Assembly (NCBI GenBank): GCA_946405435.1
Contig: CAMJHF010000017.1
Location: forward strand, 1-54,916
Source of the DNA: an uncultured Bacteroidales bacterium
GTDB lineage: Bacteria; Bacteroidota; Bacteroidia; Bacteroidales; UBA932
Direction of reading: 5' to 3'
Length of the DNA: 54,916 nucleotides
The notes under the pieces are model-generated. The model was not told the origin of the DNA and did not search any database. It worked only from the letters and a program-made list of their open reading frames with translations. The position numbers and the translations under genes are program-made. Shown here piece by piece: positions 40,001 to 47,132 of this stretch (positions are counted from its first letter, which is position 1; every line of letters starts with the position of its first letter).

Positions 40001-41265
40001 TTCTCATCGATGTTGTTCTTGAGCAGATAGTCGTAGAAGCGGATCATGATGAGGAAGGTACGCATGGCGGAGATGGTTCCTGCATACTCGCCGAAATTGA
40101 TAGTGCCCTCACCCGTGCCGAAGGTCTGGAAGTTGCCGATGGCAGGAGTGTCGAACTGGGTGCAGCGGGTAAGATACCAGCCAAGTTCGTGTGCGATGAA
40201 CTCGATGGTACAAGGCAGGCTCTCGGAGAAGTTGATGATGGGGCCGTCGTTGGTGTTCTCATACCAAGGATAGGCATTGAAACCGGTAACGGTGGCATAC
40301 TCTGCAGGTGCAGGCATGGGCTCGTTGAGGCTCTTGCCGTTGCCCATTGTGTGCACGAAGGGGTTGCGGGTAGGCTGCAGCAGGGAAGAACCTTCCTTGG
40401 TGACGAGGTCCATGATACCCTGGGCCGCAATGCTCCAGCACTCGGCGGCAGTGTATTCCTTGCCGTCCACTACCGGGTGATAGTAAGGCATGTACTGGTC
40501 TGAATACATGGTACCGTCCTTGTAGCCGCCGGAGTACTCGATGGGGATGAAGTGGACATTCTTCCATGCAGATTTGTTGGATGTGCAGTGCGAACCGTCG
40601 GCATCTACGTCGCCAACGGTCTTCTCCCACACGTCGAGGTACTTGACAAGCTCTTTGGCAAAGGCCTTGAGGGTGTTGGAAGCGCCCTTGTAACCAGCAT
40701 CGATGGTCTCGGGAAGTTTGCCGTCGGCTTTGTACTGTGCCAGTGCGCGGGAAATAACGATGGTGGCACGGTTGGTCGAGAAAGCGATGGCGCTTCCGTT
40801 GCGGGTGAAGTTGGTCTGGTTGGGAACCTTGAGGTCGGCCGCCATGCGGGAGAGCATCCTGGTGGCCACGTTCACGAGGTCCTCGGTTTCCTCGCCGTTC
40901 TTGGGACCGTTGGCAACGGCGATGGTCTCTTTGTCGTAGCTGTCCCTCTCGGGATGGTCGGCAGGCTTGTAGGACTTGACCTCGATCTCGCCGGTCTTGC
41001 CGGCACTGATGTTGGCCAGAGCCTGGCATATGGCGTTCTGATACTGCGGGAGGGTCAGTTCCTTGTCGCCGACCTTGAAGGTCTCGGGGAAGGATTCCTC
41101 TGTTTCCCAGGTGCTGAATGCGGTCGCCGCCGCATCGACAATCTGAGAAAAGGAGAACTTGCCGACACTGTTGGCATCGGTCTGCTGTTCGGGCTCTTTA
41201 TGGCAACCGGTAAAGGCGACCAGGGCCGCCACGGCAGTCATCAAGAGGTAGTGGATTTTTCTCAT
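37018..41265 (-). CDS. 1,415-aa multi-modular lipoprotein with PMBR-like arrays, BACON and CBM9-like domains
   Basis: Lipobox FTGC (Cys 21). Order: two short PMBR-like repeats (about 38-187: VGDKELTLPQYQNAI, RNGSAIAFSTNRATIVISRAL); large module 1 (199-438); BACON domain (446-527, SESWITVDPSSGEAGD); module 2 (536-756); module 3 (764-984), almost a copy of module 2; module 4 (990-1242, diverged, closer to module 1); and a CBM9-like sandwich (1250-1415, VKIDGDLSDWDAV). Modules 2 and 3 carry VGGKTYTTGDMLELA / RSYLLLRGWDGN and GRALLTYAFFFKYML. No catalytic motif is seen, so it is probably a very large surface binding protein presenting several wall-binding sites. It starts 40 nt after the lamin-tail/TIM-barrel gene. 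Confidence 0.82.
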   Translation of the reverse strand: MRKIHYLLMTAVAALVAFTGCHKEPEQQTDANSVGKFSFSQIVDAAATAFSTWETEESFPETFKVGDKELTLPQYQNAICQALANISAGKTGEIEVKSYKPADHPERDSYDKETIAVANGPKNGEETEDLVNVATRMLSRMAADLKVPNQTNFTRNGSAIAFSTNRATIVISRALAQYKADGKLPETIDAGYKGASNTLKAFAKELVKYLDVWEKTVGDVDADGSHCTSNKSAWKNVHFIPIEYSGGYKDGTMYSDQYMPYYHPVVDGKEYTAAECWSIAAQGIMDLVTKEGSSLLQPTRNPFVHTMGNGKSLNEPMPAPAEYATVTGFNAYPWYENTNDGPIINFSESLPCTIEFIAHELGWYLTRCTQFDTPAIGNFQTFGTGEGTINFGEYAGTISAMRTFLIMIRFYDYLLKNNIDENVWDATKDVALNYDLYGVDMPDIELSTKKLDFDCVEQTREAKFTAKKAWTATASESWITVDPSSGEAGDITIKITCAPNSGDAREGKVVIKGGNITEGLEIPISQAKYTEPSTATIKEFAQEYIKIIDQWATHVGTINRLSDWELAKEGDSDIVEDAHYVPNGYTIEVGGKTYTTGDMLELAMRSYLLLRGWDGNETEKAGWGNFAQVTPVDINAPLPAAHDFVFGSPLIETSNGGYLAKIVNGEKVYGQVDPVILDNWAQRALNWPFTHDKVHSNLCGYPRADHNITNYEGCFSSGRALLTYAFFFKYMLENGLERADNLGADVVIRSELFGLETASQTQYTIKDFAQEYVKILNIWQNNVGTINRLSDWKLAVTGDNDVVENAHYVPNGTTIMLGNKVYTTGDMLELALRSYLLLRGWDGNETVKAGWGNFAQVTPVDINAPLPETHDYVFGSPLIETSNGGYLAKIVNGEKVYGQVDPIILDNWAQRSVNWAMTHDKVITNLCGYPRADHNITNYEGCFSSGRALLTYAFFFKYMLDNNLQKADGLGADVVIRSELFGIETSNEPTLKDFAQEFVKGLQVWENTVGTVESESDHLIEKGAAWENVHFIPIVPNPNCEYLSHAGNQYDPKWADKIWTLNVKGTEYSSSQAWEIAIRGLLNMCTAEGEAFLDGMTDRNKAYTMQDGLALSKAPVSATSQYNKWGKHPWYESTSLVKDGGQEISEVGIDFMLKVGAWHVVRSFIAVGSNTPLEMIGNFQEFGTSSKTLNLKGQNGDYVGYISPMRELLVMMRIYKYLLDNNIDSNVYTAIKGQKFDFDLYGQAPATGASVKIDGDLSDWDAVQGVSNGAFGSFKVASDADNLYFYCHRTTEGRYSDIWGGTGYIYVGFELDNNPANNTAKLWASEAYDLLLLVYPYGGSAASPAITEAAGTAGGCEPSPSTVANVVCKGQVNGDGAFIEFSVPRKDVSAIPNSEVTIWAWGNKDLPKVELKATL
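38314..39660 (-). repeat. two tandem ~663-bp coding repeats (684-bp period)
   Basis: Copies at about 38314-38976 and 38998-39660 encode modules 2 and 3 of the 1,415-aa protein and are highly similar at DNA level. Examples are the stretches around ACTACGTCGGCGCC (near 38342 and 39024) and CTTCGTAATTGGT (near 38445 and 39130). They mark a recent in-frame duplication. Confidence 0.75.
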
Positions 41266-41305
41266 AATGCAGAAATTTGGTTGTTAATAAAAGTTATATA
41301 TGTGT

Positions 41306-42652
41306 TTAGTTCCAAAGATCGTTCACATCGGGGAAGGTTCCCAGCTGATAACGGAAAAGTACGACGCCCGAGGCCTTGCTCTGGGCCATGATGTCGATGT
41401 CCTTGCGCAGTGCCTCGGCGCTCATTCCCTTGGTGGAAGCATCGTAGGTCTGTATGCCGGACCATGACACTCCTCCGCTCTTTGCAGCCTGCTCGGCATA
41501 GTAATCCGAGCGCTCCTTGAATGAAGTATCGCTGAAATTGTACGAGCCGTAGCGGTAGATCATGGGCATGAGGATATGTATGTACTTGGCCATGTCGGCG
41601 GGCTTCTGCCCGTAGTACTGGCTGGAGTTGGGCTCCGGCATCAGCGCGGCAGAGGTCACGAGTCCCTCGCCATAGCTGTCGCAGGTCTCGCGGATTTCGC
41701 GGCAGCAGCGGTTGACAGCATTGACAGAATTGACTTCCGTGGTCCAGTTGTGCTTTGAGGCGGTGCCGCCGAAGCGGATGTAGTCCAGGTGGACTCCCTT
41801 CACGCCCCAAGTTTCGATGTAACGGGCGGCGTCGTTGCGGATGCGCTCGAAAATATCTTCCCGGAAAGTCTTGCTTTTATCGTCGATAGGGCTCACCCAG
41901 TCGCCGTCCCAGAAGGCCTGGAGCCACACGTGCACGGCAAGTCCTATCTCGTCGCAGATGCGTATGCAGTTTATGGCCTGCTGGCGGTAATTCTTGTTCT
42001 CGAATCCGGCGTAGTTCATCAGCAGATGGTCATAGCCGAGTTTCTTGAGATTGCGTAGTTTGGCACCGTCGTCGGCCGTAAGGTCGCTGAGGTGCGAGCC
42101 CCATGCCCACACAGCAGTGGGCCTGGTCTTGGACAGGTCGAAAAGCTCGTTGGCGCGGCCCTCGCTTGAATAAGTCACGTACTTCCACTCGCCGGTGGCG
42201 TCCGGAATCCTCTGATAACTGCCGAAGTAGCCCAGGGCCTTGGCATCCTCCGCGCGCTCGTAAGAATCCACGGGATGCTGTGCATCCGGGCCAAGAGCGA
42301 GCGTGAATGCAGCATCGGAAGCGATTCCGGTGCGCAGGGCTCCGTCGGCGGTCGAATAGACCTTGCGTTCTCCTGCAGCCAACGTCCCCGAAAGGGCGCC
42401 GATGTCCTGACCGGAGAAATACTCGTCTGTAATGAAGAACGACAGCCCGTCCAGGGCGATATCCTGACCCGAGGTATTTACGATTTCTACCCAAGTGTCT
42501 ATTCCATCGACATCTTCGTGTGCGGCTATTTCATTGATAACCACACCTTTGTATGCTTCGGAAGGATCTGTCTTGGGAAGTTGCTGACACGCCGCGGCAA
42601 AAAGAAACGGCAAAACCAGGGCAGGAGCAGATATGTGTCCAGCTAATTTCAT
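41306..42652 (-). CDS. lamin-tail domain + TIM-barrel putative glycoside hydrolase lipoprotein
   Basis: 448 aa with a lipoprotein signal (FAAAC, Cys 22). Residues of about 35-165 are a lamin-tail (LTD) beta-sandwich: VVINEIAAHED..TWVEIVNTS. Residues of about 178-448 are a diverged third copy of the TIM-barrel family: WAWGSHLSD, VHVWLQAFW, GVHLDYIRFGGTASKH (286-301), SAALMPEPN (334-342), QYYGQ, PMIYRYG and VVLFRYQLG. Asp 290 and Glu 340 align with the candidate acids of the other two copies. The start at 42652 overlaps the murQ stop by 4 nt (ATGA), excluding the longer ORF start upstream. Likely exported and membrane-anchored. Confidence 0.82.
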   Translation of the reverse strand: MKLAGHISAPALVLPFLFAAACQQLPKTDPSEAYKGVVINEIAAHEDVDGIDTWVEIVNTSGQDIALDGLSFFITDEYFSGQDIGALSGTLAAGERKVYSTADGALRTGIASDAAFTLALGPDAQHPVDSYERAEDAKALGYFGSYQRIPDATGEWKYVTYSSEGRANELFDLSKTRPTAVWAWGSHLSDLTADDGAKLRNLKKLGYDHLLMNYAGFENKNYRQQAINCIRICDEIGLAVHVWLQAFWDGDWVSPIDDKSKTFREDIFERIRNDAARYIETWGVKGVHLDYIRFGGTASKHNWTTEVNSVNAVNRCCREIRETCDSYGEGLVTSAALMPEPNSSQYYGQKPADMAKYIHILMPMIYRYGSYNFSDTSFKERSDYYAEQAAKSGGVSWSGIQTYDASTKGMSAEALRKDIDIMAQSKASGVVLFRYQLGTFPDVNDLWN

Positions 42653-43479
42653 TTGATAATTCCTTGTGCTTTGAGGTACTCTTCCGCTTTCACGAGGCCG
42701 CCGGTCTTCTTGATGGTTTCCTGGCAGAACTCGTAGCTGAGAGAGGGGTTGCGCTCCACCATGGTGCGGGTAAGGCGGTCCACTACCTTGTTGTTGATAA
42801 GATTGGCGCACACCATGCGGTTGCCCTGCACGCGGCCCAGGCGCACCATGATGGTGGTGCTTATCATGTCACACATGAGCTTCTGGGAGGTGCCGGACTT
42901 CATGCGGGTGCTGCCGGTTATGAATTCGGGGCCCATGACTATCTCTATGGGATAATCCACATAGTCGGAAATGGGGGAACCGGGGTTGTTGCAGATGCTT
43001 CCGCAGGGGATGCCGTGCTCCTTGCAGGCCTTCATGGCCGCCATCACGTAGGGGGTGTTGCCGCTGGCGGAGATGCCCACCACGATGTCCTTGGGGGTGA
43101 TGTGATGCTTGTCGCGGAGCGTCACCCAGCCCTCGTCCACGTCGTCTTCAGCCTCTTCGAGGTCGAGCACCAGGTTCTCCACGCCGCCGGCGAGCACTGC
43201 CTGCCAGATTTCAGGATCTACTCCGTAGGTATTGGGAACCTCCAGCACGTCCAGCACGCCGAGTTTGCCGCCGGTGCCTGCGCCGAGCCAGAAGAAACGG
43301 CCGCCGGCGCGGAGCTGATTCTCTATGGCGGTACAGAGTTTCTCTATGTCGGGAAGCACTTTCTCTATGGCCGGTGCCACTTTCTTGTCTTCGTTGTTGA
43401 TGTCGCGGATAAGTTCGGCGACGGATTTTGTCTCCAGATGGTCGTACAGCGACGGCTGTTCAGTTAGTCTTACACTCAT
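42649..43479 (-). CDS. murQ: N-acetylmuramic acid 6-phosphate etherase
   Basis: Cytoplasmic SIS-domain enzyme that splits MurNAc-6-phosphate into GlcNAc-6-phosphate and D-lactate. 276 aa, slightly shorter than E. coli MurQ (298). Seen: RLTEQPSLYDHLETKSV at the N-terminus, GAGTGGKLGVLDVLEVPNTYG (canonical GAGTSGRLGVLDA.E; the catalytic Glu is kept), GISASGNTPYV, and the family signature GPEFITGSTRMKSGTSQKL. Presence in this operon shows that at least part of the imported sugar is, or resembles, MurNAc. Begins 1 nt after the GH20 stop. Confidence 0.93.
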   Translation of the reverse strand: MSVRLTEQPSLYDHLETKSVAELIRDINNEDKKVAPAIEKVLPDIEKLCTAIENQLRAGGRFFWLGAGTGGKLGVLDVLEVPNTYGVDPEIWQAVLAGGVENLVLDLEEAEDDVDEGWVTLRDKHHITPKDIVVGISASGNTPYVMAAMKACKEHGIPCGSICNNPGSPISDYVDYPIEIVMGPEFITGSTRMKSGTSQKLMCDMISTTIMVRLGRVQGNRMVCANLINNKVVDRLTRTMVERNPSLSYEFCQETIKKTGGLVKAEEYLKAQGIIK

Positions 43480-43480
43480 A

Positions 43481-45328
43481 TCAAAAGTCTTTATATTTAA
43501 TTGTTCCTATCATTTTGCCGTCACGGAAGGCGGCGGCGGTAACTCTCTGCTGGCGGTTGATGGCGAAGGGCCCCTCGTACAGCGGCGAAGAGGCCGTGGG
43601 GGCCGTTCCGTCAAGGGTATAGCGTATCTCGGCGCCGGGGGCGTCTACGCTGATGGTGGCCACTTTGCTGTGTTCCGTGTCCTTATGAAGTTCGATGAAC
43701 GGGTTCCAGAAGGCCTTGCAGTATCCTACGTCCAGGCGGTCGAGCCTGCCAAGGTGGGTTTCGAGGCGGCGGGTGAAGCCGTCCCAATCCTTGGCGGCTT
43801 TGGTCCAGCCGGCCTCTGCAATGGCGCACATGCGCGGCCACGCCATATATTCCACGCGGGCGGGCGTGGGCATGTATTCGGTCCACACGCAGCCCTCTAC
43901 TCCTATTATGTATTTGCGCTCCTCGGGCGTGAGTACCTCGGGCACGGGGTTGTACTCATACATGGTGCGCAGCAAGGTGGGACCTCCCATGGCCAGGGGC
44001 TCGCTGTCTGGGTCGGCCTGCCAATAGTCCAAATAGTACTTGGGATATGGGGCCATGACCACCTCGTGATGCTGTTGTGCGGCCTTGATGCCGCCTTCCT
44101 CGCCCAGCCAGCTCATGACCTTGGCATTGGGGGCGAGGCCTCCTTCGAGAATCTCGTCCCAGCCTATTATCTGGCGGCCCTTGGAGTTGATGTATTTCTC
44201 CATGCGCTGGATGAACCAGCTTTGGAGCTCGTATTCGTCCTTGAGCCCGAGCTTCTTGATAAGAGCCTGGCAGTGAGGACATTGCTTCCAGCTGGCCTTG
44301 GGGCACTCATCGCCTCCGATATGGATTACCTCGGAGGGGAAGAGCTCGATTATCTCGTCGAAGACATCCTCCAGGAATGCGAAAGTCTCTTCCTTGGGGC
44401 AGTATACCTGCTTGAAGATACCCCACTTGGTGGCGGTCTCATAGTGGTCCTCCAGGCCGCAGCTCAGCTCTGGATAGCAGGAAATGGCGGCCAGGGAATG
44501 GCCGGGAATCTCGATTTCGGGGATGATGGTTACATAGCGCTCGGCGGCGTACTTGATAAGGTCGCGTGCCTCTTCCTGGGTGTAGAAGCCGCCGTAGGGC
44601 TTGCCGTCGTAGATGCCGGAGTAGAGCGAGCCCACCACGGTCTCCTTGCGCCACTGACCCTTTTCGGTGAGGAGCGGATACTTCTTTATCTCGATGCGCC
44701 AGCCCTGGTCTTCGGTGAGGTGCCAGTGGAAGCGGTTGACCTTGTGGAGGGCCATAAGGTCGATGTAGCGCTTGAGGAAGGGGATGTCGAAGAAGTGCAG
44801 GCAGCAGTCAAGGTGCATGCCGCGGTACGGGAAGCGGGGGCTGTCCTCTATGTCGCAGCAAGGCAGCAGCCAGCGCACACCGCGCTGCGGAGTTTCGGCA
44901 AAAATGGCTTCAGGAAGCAGCTGGTAAAGGGTTTGGAGGGCGTAGAAGGCACCCGCTCCGTCGGCGTACTCCACCACTACCCTGCCCGGCGTCACCCTGA
45001 GGTTGTAGGACTCGGGAAGATATCCTGCCTGCAGCCAGAAGATGCCTTTCTCCTCGCCGTGGCGAAGGGGATCGTCGGTACTGACCTTGAGCTCGAAGCC
45101 GGCGGCCTTGCGAAGGCGCTCGTTGAGAAAGCCGACGGTCCGCAGCAGAGCGGTGTCGCCAGCGTCTACGTACACGGGGGTATTCCTGTCTATGCAGAAA
45201 CTGCCCTCGGTGCGCTGGAGGAAGGTAGGCTGCGGGATGACCTGCGGCTCCCCCGCCTCCTGCTTCTGTCCGCAAGAGACCAGCAGCACAAGCGCCGCGG
45301 CTATGTATAAGAAGCTTCTATTTACCAT
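43481..45328 (-). CDS. GH20 beta-N-acetylhexosaminidase lipoprotein (1)
   Basis: 615 aa, lipobox LVSC (Cys 18). GH20b-like N-terminal domain about 30-155, then the (beta/alpha)8 catalytic domain: FHWHLTEDQGWRIEIKKYP near residue 200, IPEIEIPGHS near 260, and the substrate-assisted catalytic pair HIGGDECPK (Asp-Glu) near 325. A C-terminal Fn3/chitobiase-C-like sandwich follows (RYTLDGTAPTASSPLY). Removes terminal beta-linked GlcNAc/GalNAc. Start taken at 45328, giving the signal peptide; overlaps the preceding gene by 11 nt. Confidence 0.94.
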   Translation of the reverse strand: MVNRSFLYIAAALVLLVSCGQKQEAGEPQVIPQPTFLQRTEGSFCIDRNTPVYVDAGDTALLRTVGFLNERLRKAAGFELKVSTDDPLRHGEEKGIFWLQAGYLPESYNLRVTPGRVVVEYADGAGAFYALQTLYQLLPEAIFAETPQRGVRWLLPCCDIEDSPRFPYRGMHLDCCLHFFDIPFLKRYIDLMALHKVNRFHWHLTEDQGWRIEIKKYPLLTEKGQWRKETVVGSLYSGIYDGKPYGGFYTQEEARDLIKYAAERYVTIIPEIEIPGHSLAAISCYPELSCGLEDHYETATKWGIFKQVYCPKEETFAFLEDVFDEIIELFPSEVIHIGGDECPKASWKQCPHCQALIKKLGLKDEYELQSWFIQRMEKYINSKGRQIIGWDEILEGGLAPNAKVMSWLGEEGGIKAAQQHHEVVMAPYPKYYLDYWQADPDSEPLAMGGPTLLRTMYEYNPVPEVLTPEERKYIIGVEGCVWTEYMPTPARVEYMAWPRMCAIAEAGWTKAAKDWDGFTRRLETHLGRLDRLDVGYCKAFWNPFIELHKDTEHSKVATISVDAPGAEIRYTLDGTAPTASSPLYEGPFAINRQQRVTAAAFRDGKMIGTIKYKDF

Positions 45329-47132
45329 AACTGCTGAAGAAACGTTTCTCGGTAACTTTACCGAGAGGCTTGCCGTCGCGGCCGAAGGCACGTGCCTTGA
45401 TGACCGCGTCCTTGTCCACCATGAACGGAGTGCCGTCATATTCCGGACTCTGCAGCGTAGGCTCCGAGCCGTCAAGGGTGTAATGCACGGTGCCGTCGGG
45501 ATAGTCCAGCTCGAGGTTCATGGGCTTGGGGAAAGGCAGGCGGCGGTCGTAGTCGAAGATAACCTCGTAGAACACGGGGCAATAGCCTATGTGCTTAGCC
45601 TCCAGACGCTTGAGGATCTTTGGCATGCGGGCGCGGAAACTCTCCCAGTCCTTGTTGGGACGGCTCGTCCATGCCACTTCGGAGGCTGCCACATTGCGCG
45701 GGAAGGCCATCCACTCCGCCTTGGCGCTGTCGGGGATGTACTCTGTCCACAGGCAGGTCTCATAACCTATGATGTACTTCTTGCTGAGGTCGGGGATGGA
45801 ATCGACCGCAGGATAGTAGTTGTAGACCTTCTTGAGGGGCATGAACACCTCCTGAGCCAGGTCGTCCGGCTGGTCGTCCTGGTGGTTGTCGAGGTAGCAC
45901 CAGCGGTTGGGGGTAAGGACCACGCGAATGCCGCGCCTGATGCCCCTGGCTGCAGGTGCATGGCCGCGGTAACTCATGGCGATAGGGTCGTCAAGGGCTC
46001 CGCCGTCCAGGATTTCGTCCCAGCCTATGCAGGTCTTGCCGTTGGCCTTGAGGAAGTCGCCGATGCGCTTCACGAAGAAGGTCTGGAGCTCTTCAACGTC
46101 CTTGAGCCCAAGCACTTTCATAAGGTCTTGGCAATATTGGCTCTCGCGGTACACGTCCTTGGGGGCCTCGTCGCCGCCGATGTGGTAAATCGGCGAAGGG
46201 AAGAGCTCGAACAGCTCGGTGAACACATCCTCCAAGAACTGAAAGGTGTAGGCCGTGGGGGCATAGAGGTTCTTCCAGATGCCCCAGCGGGTCTCTACCT
46301 CGTAATGGCGCTCCGGGAAGCAGCTGAGCTCGGGATAGGCGGCGATGGCGGCCGTGCTGTGGCCGGGGATTTCCACCTCCGGAATCACGGTTACGCAGCG
46401 CCTGCGGGCATATTCTACAATCTCACGTATGTCGTCCTTGGTGTAGAAGCCGCCATGGGGCTCGCCGTTGCCTATCCAGCTGTGGAAGGCAGTTTCCTTG
46501 CGCCAGGCGCCCACCGTAGTTAAGCGGGGATACTTGTCTATCTGGATACGCCAGCCCTGGTCCTCGGTGAGGTGCCAGTGGAACATGTTCTGCTTGTGCA
46601 TGGCCATGAGGTCGATGAACTTCATCACCTCCTCCTTGGGGAAAAAGTAGCGGCCGCAGTCGAAAAGGAAGCCCCTGTAGGCGAATTCCGGCTCGTCGTC
46701 GATTACGCAGCAGGGGGCGGTCCACTTGACCTTCTTTACCTGCTTGTCCGAGTAAATCTCGGCCGGGAAAAGCTGCAGGAGCGTCTGCAGGCCGTAGAAG
46801 GCACCGTTGACCTCGGATGCCTCGATCAGCACTTCCGCCGGCCTTACGGTGAGCCGGTAGGCCTCTTTGCCGAAGCCGTCGGCCTTGCGCAGGATGATGC
46901 GCGGACCGCTGCCCTTGAGGGCGAAGCCGGTGGAGGCGGACACCTGGGTGCGGAAGTCGGCGGCAATCTCGTCGAAGGACGCATCCTCAACGTTCAGGGC
47001 CGTGGTTTTTCCGAGGGTAAATACGCTCTGGGCAGGCACGAGGCTTTTGGGAGTGGGTACTATATCATATACCGGCGGATTTAGCACCGGCACAACGGTA
47101 AGGAGGACTGCAAGCAGGACGGCAGTAATCAT
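45318..47132 (-). CDS. GH20 beta-N-acetylhexosaminidase (2)
   Basis: 604 aa with a cleavable signal (MITAVLLAVLLTVVPVL) rather than a lipobox, so probably periplasmic where copy 1 may be surface- or membrane-bound. Same architecture: GH20b domain, catalytic barrel with FHWHLTEDQGWRIQIDKYP, IPEVEIPGHS and the acid pair HIGGDEAPK, and a C-terminal chitobiase-like sandwich (HYTLDGSEPTLQSPEY). The start at 47132 overlaps the ceramidase-like gene's stop by 4 nt. The two GH20 proteins are paralogues and may split the work by location or linkage. Confidence 0.94.
   Translation of the reverse strand: MITAVLLAVLLTVVPVLNPPVYDIVPTPKSLVPAQSVFTLGKTTALNVEDASFDEIAADFRTQVSASTGFALKGSGPRIILRKADGFGKEAYRLTVRPAEVLIEASEVNGAFYGLQTLLQLFPAEIYSDKQVKKVKWTAPCCVIDDEPEFAYRGFLFDCGRYFFPKEEVMKFIDLMAMHKQNMFHWHLTEDQGWRIQIDKYPRLTTVGAWRKETAFHSWIGNGEPHGGFYTKDDIREIVEYARRRCVTVIPEVEIPGHSTAAIAAYPELSCFPERHYEVETRWGIWKNLYAPTAYTFQFLEDVFTELFELFPSPIYHIGGDEAPKDVYRESQYCQDLMKVLGLKDVEELQTFFVKRIGDFLKANGKTCIGWDEILDGGALDDPIAMSYRGHAPAARGIRRGIRVVLTPNRWCYLDNHQDDQPDDLAQEVFMPLKKVYNYYPAVDSIPDLSKKYIIGYETCLWTEYIPDSAKAEWMAFPRNVAASEVAWTSRPNKDWESFRARMPKILKRLEAKHIGYCPVFYEVIFDYDRRLPFPKPMNLELDYPDGTVHYTLDGSEPTLQSPEYDGTPFMVDKDAVIKARAFGRDGKPLGKVTEKRFFSSYGK

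Noticed and set aside
37402..40503. 1,033-aa plus-strand open frame opposite the 1,415-aa lipoprotein gene
   Set aside because: It is the reverse-strand shadow of repeated GC-rich coding sequence. The translation is low-complexity in V, G, E and L, has no recognisable motif, and the minus-strand product has signal peptide, BACON and repeat domains.
43325..45310. 661-aa plus-strand open frame opposite the first GH20 gene
   Set aside because: Composition typical of antisense frames in GC-rich DNA; the GH20 gene accounts for the region.
45042..46523. 493-aa plus-strand open frame across the two GH20 genes
   Set aside because: Crosses two clearly coding minus-strand genes and shows no protein-family features; antisense shadow.
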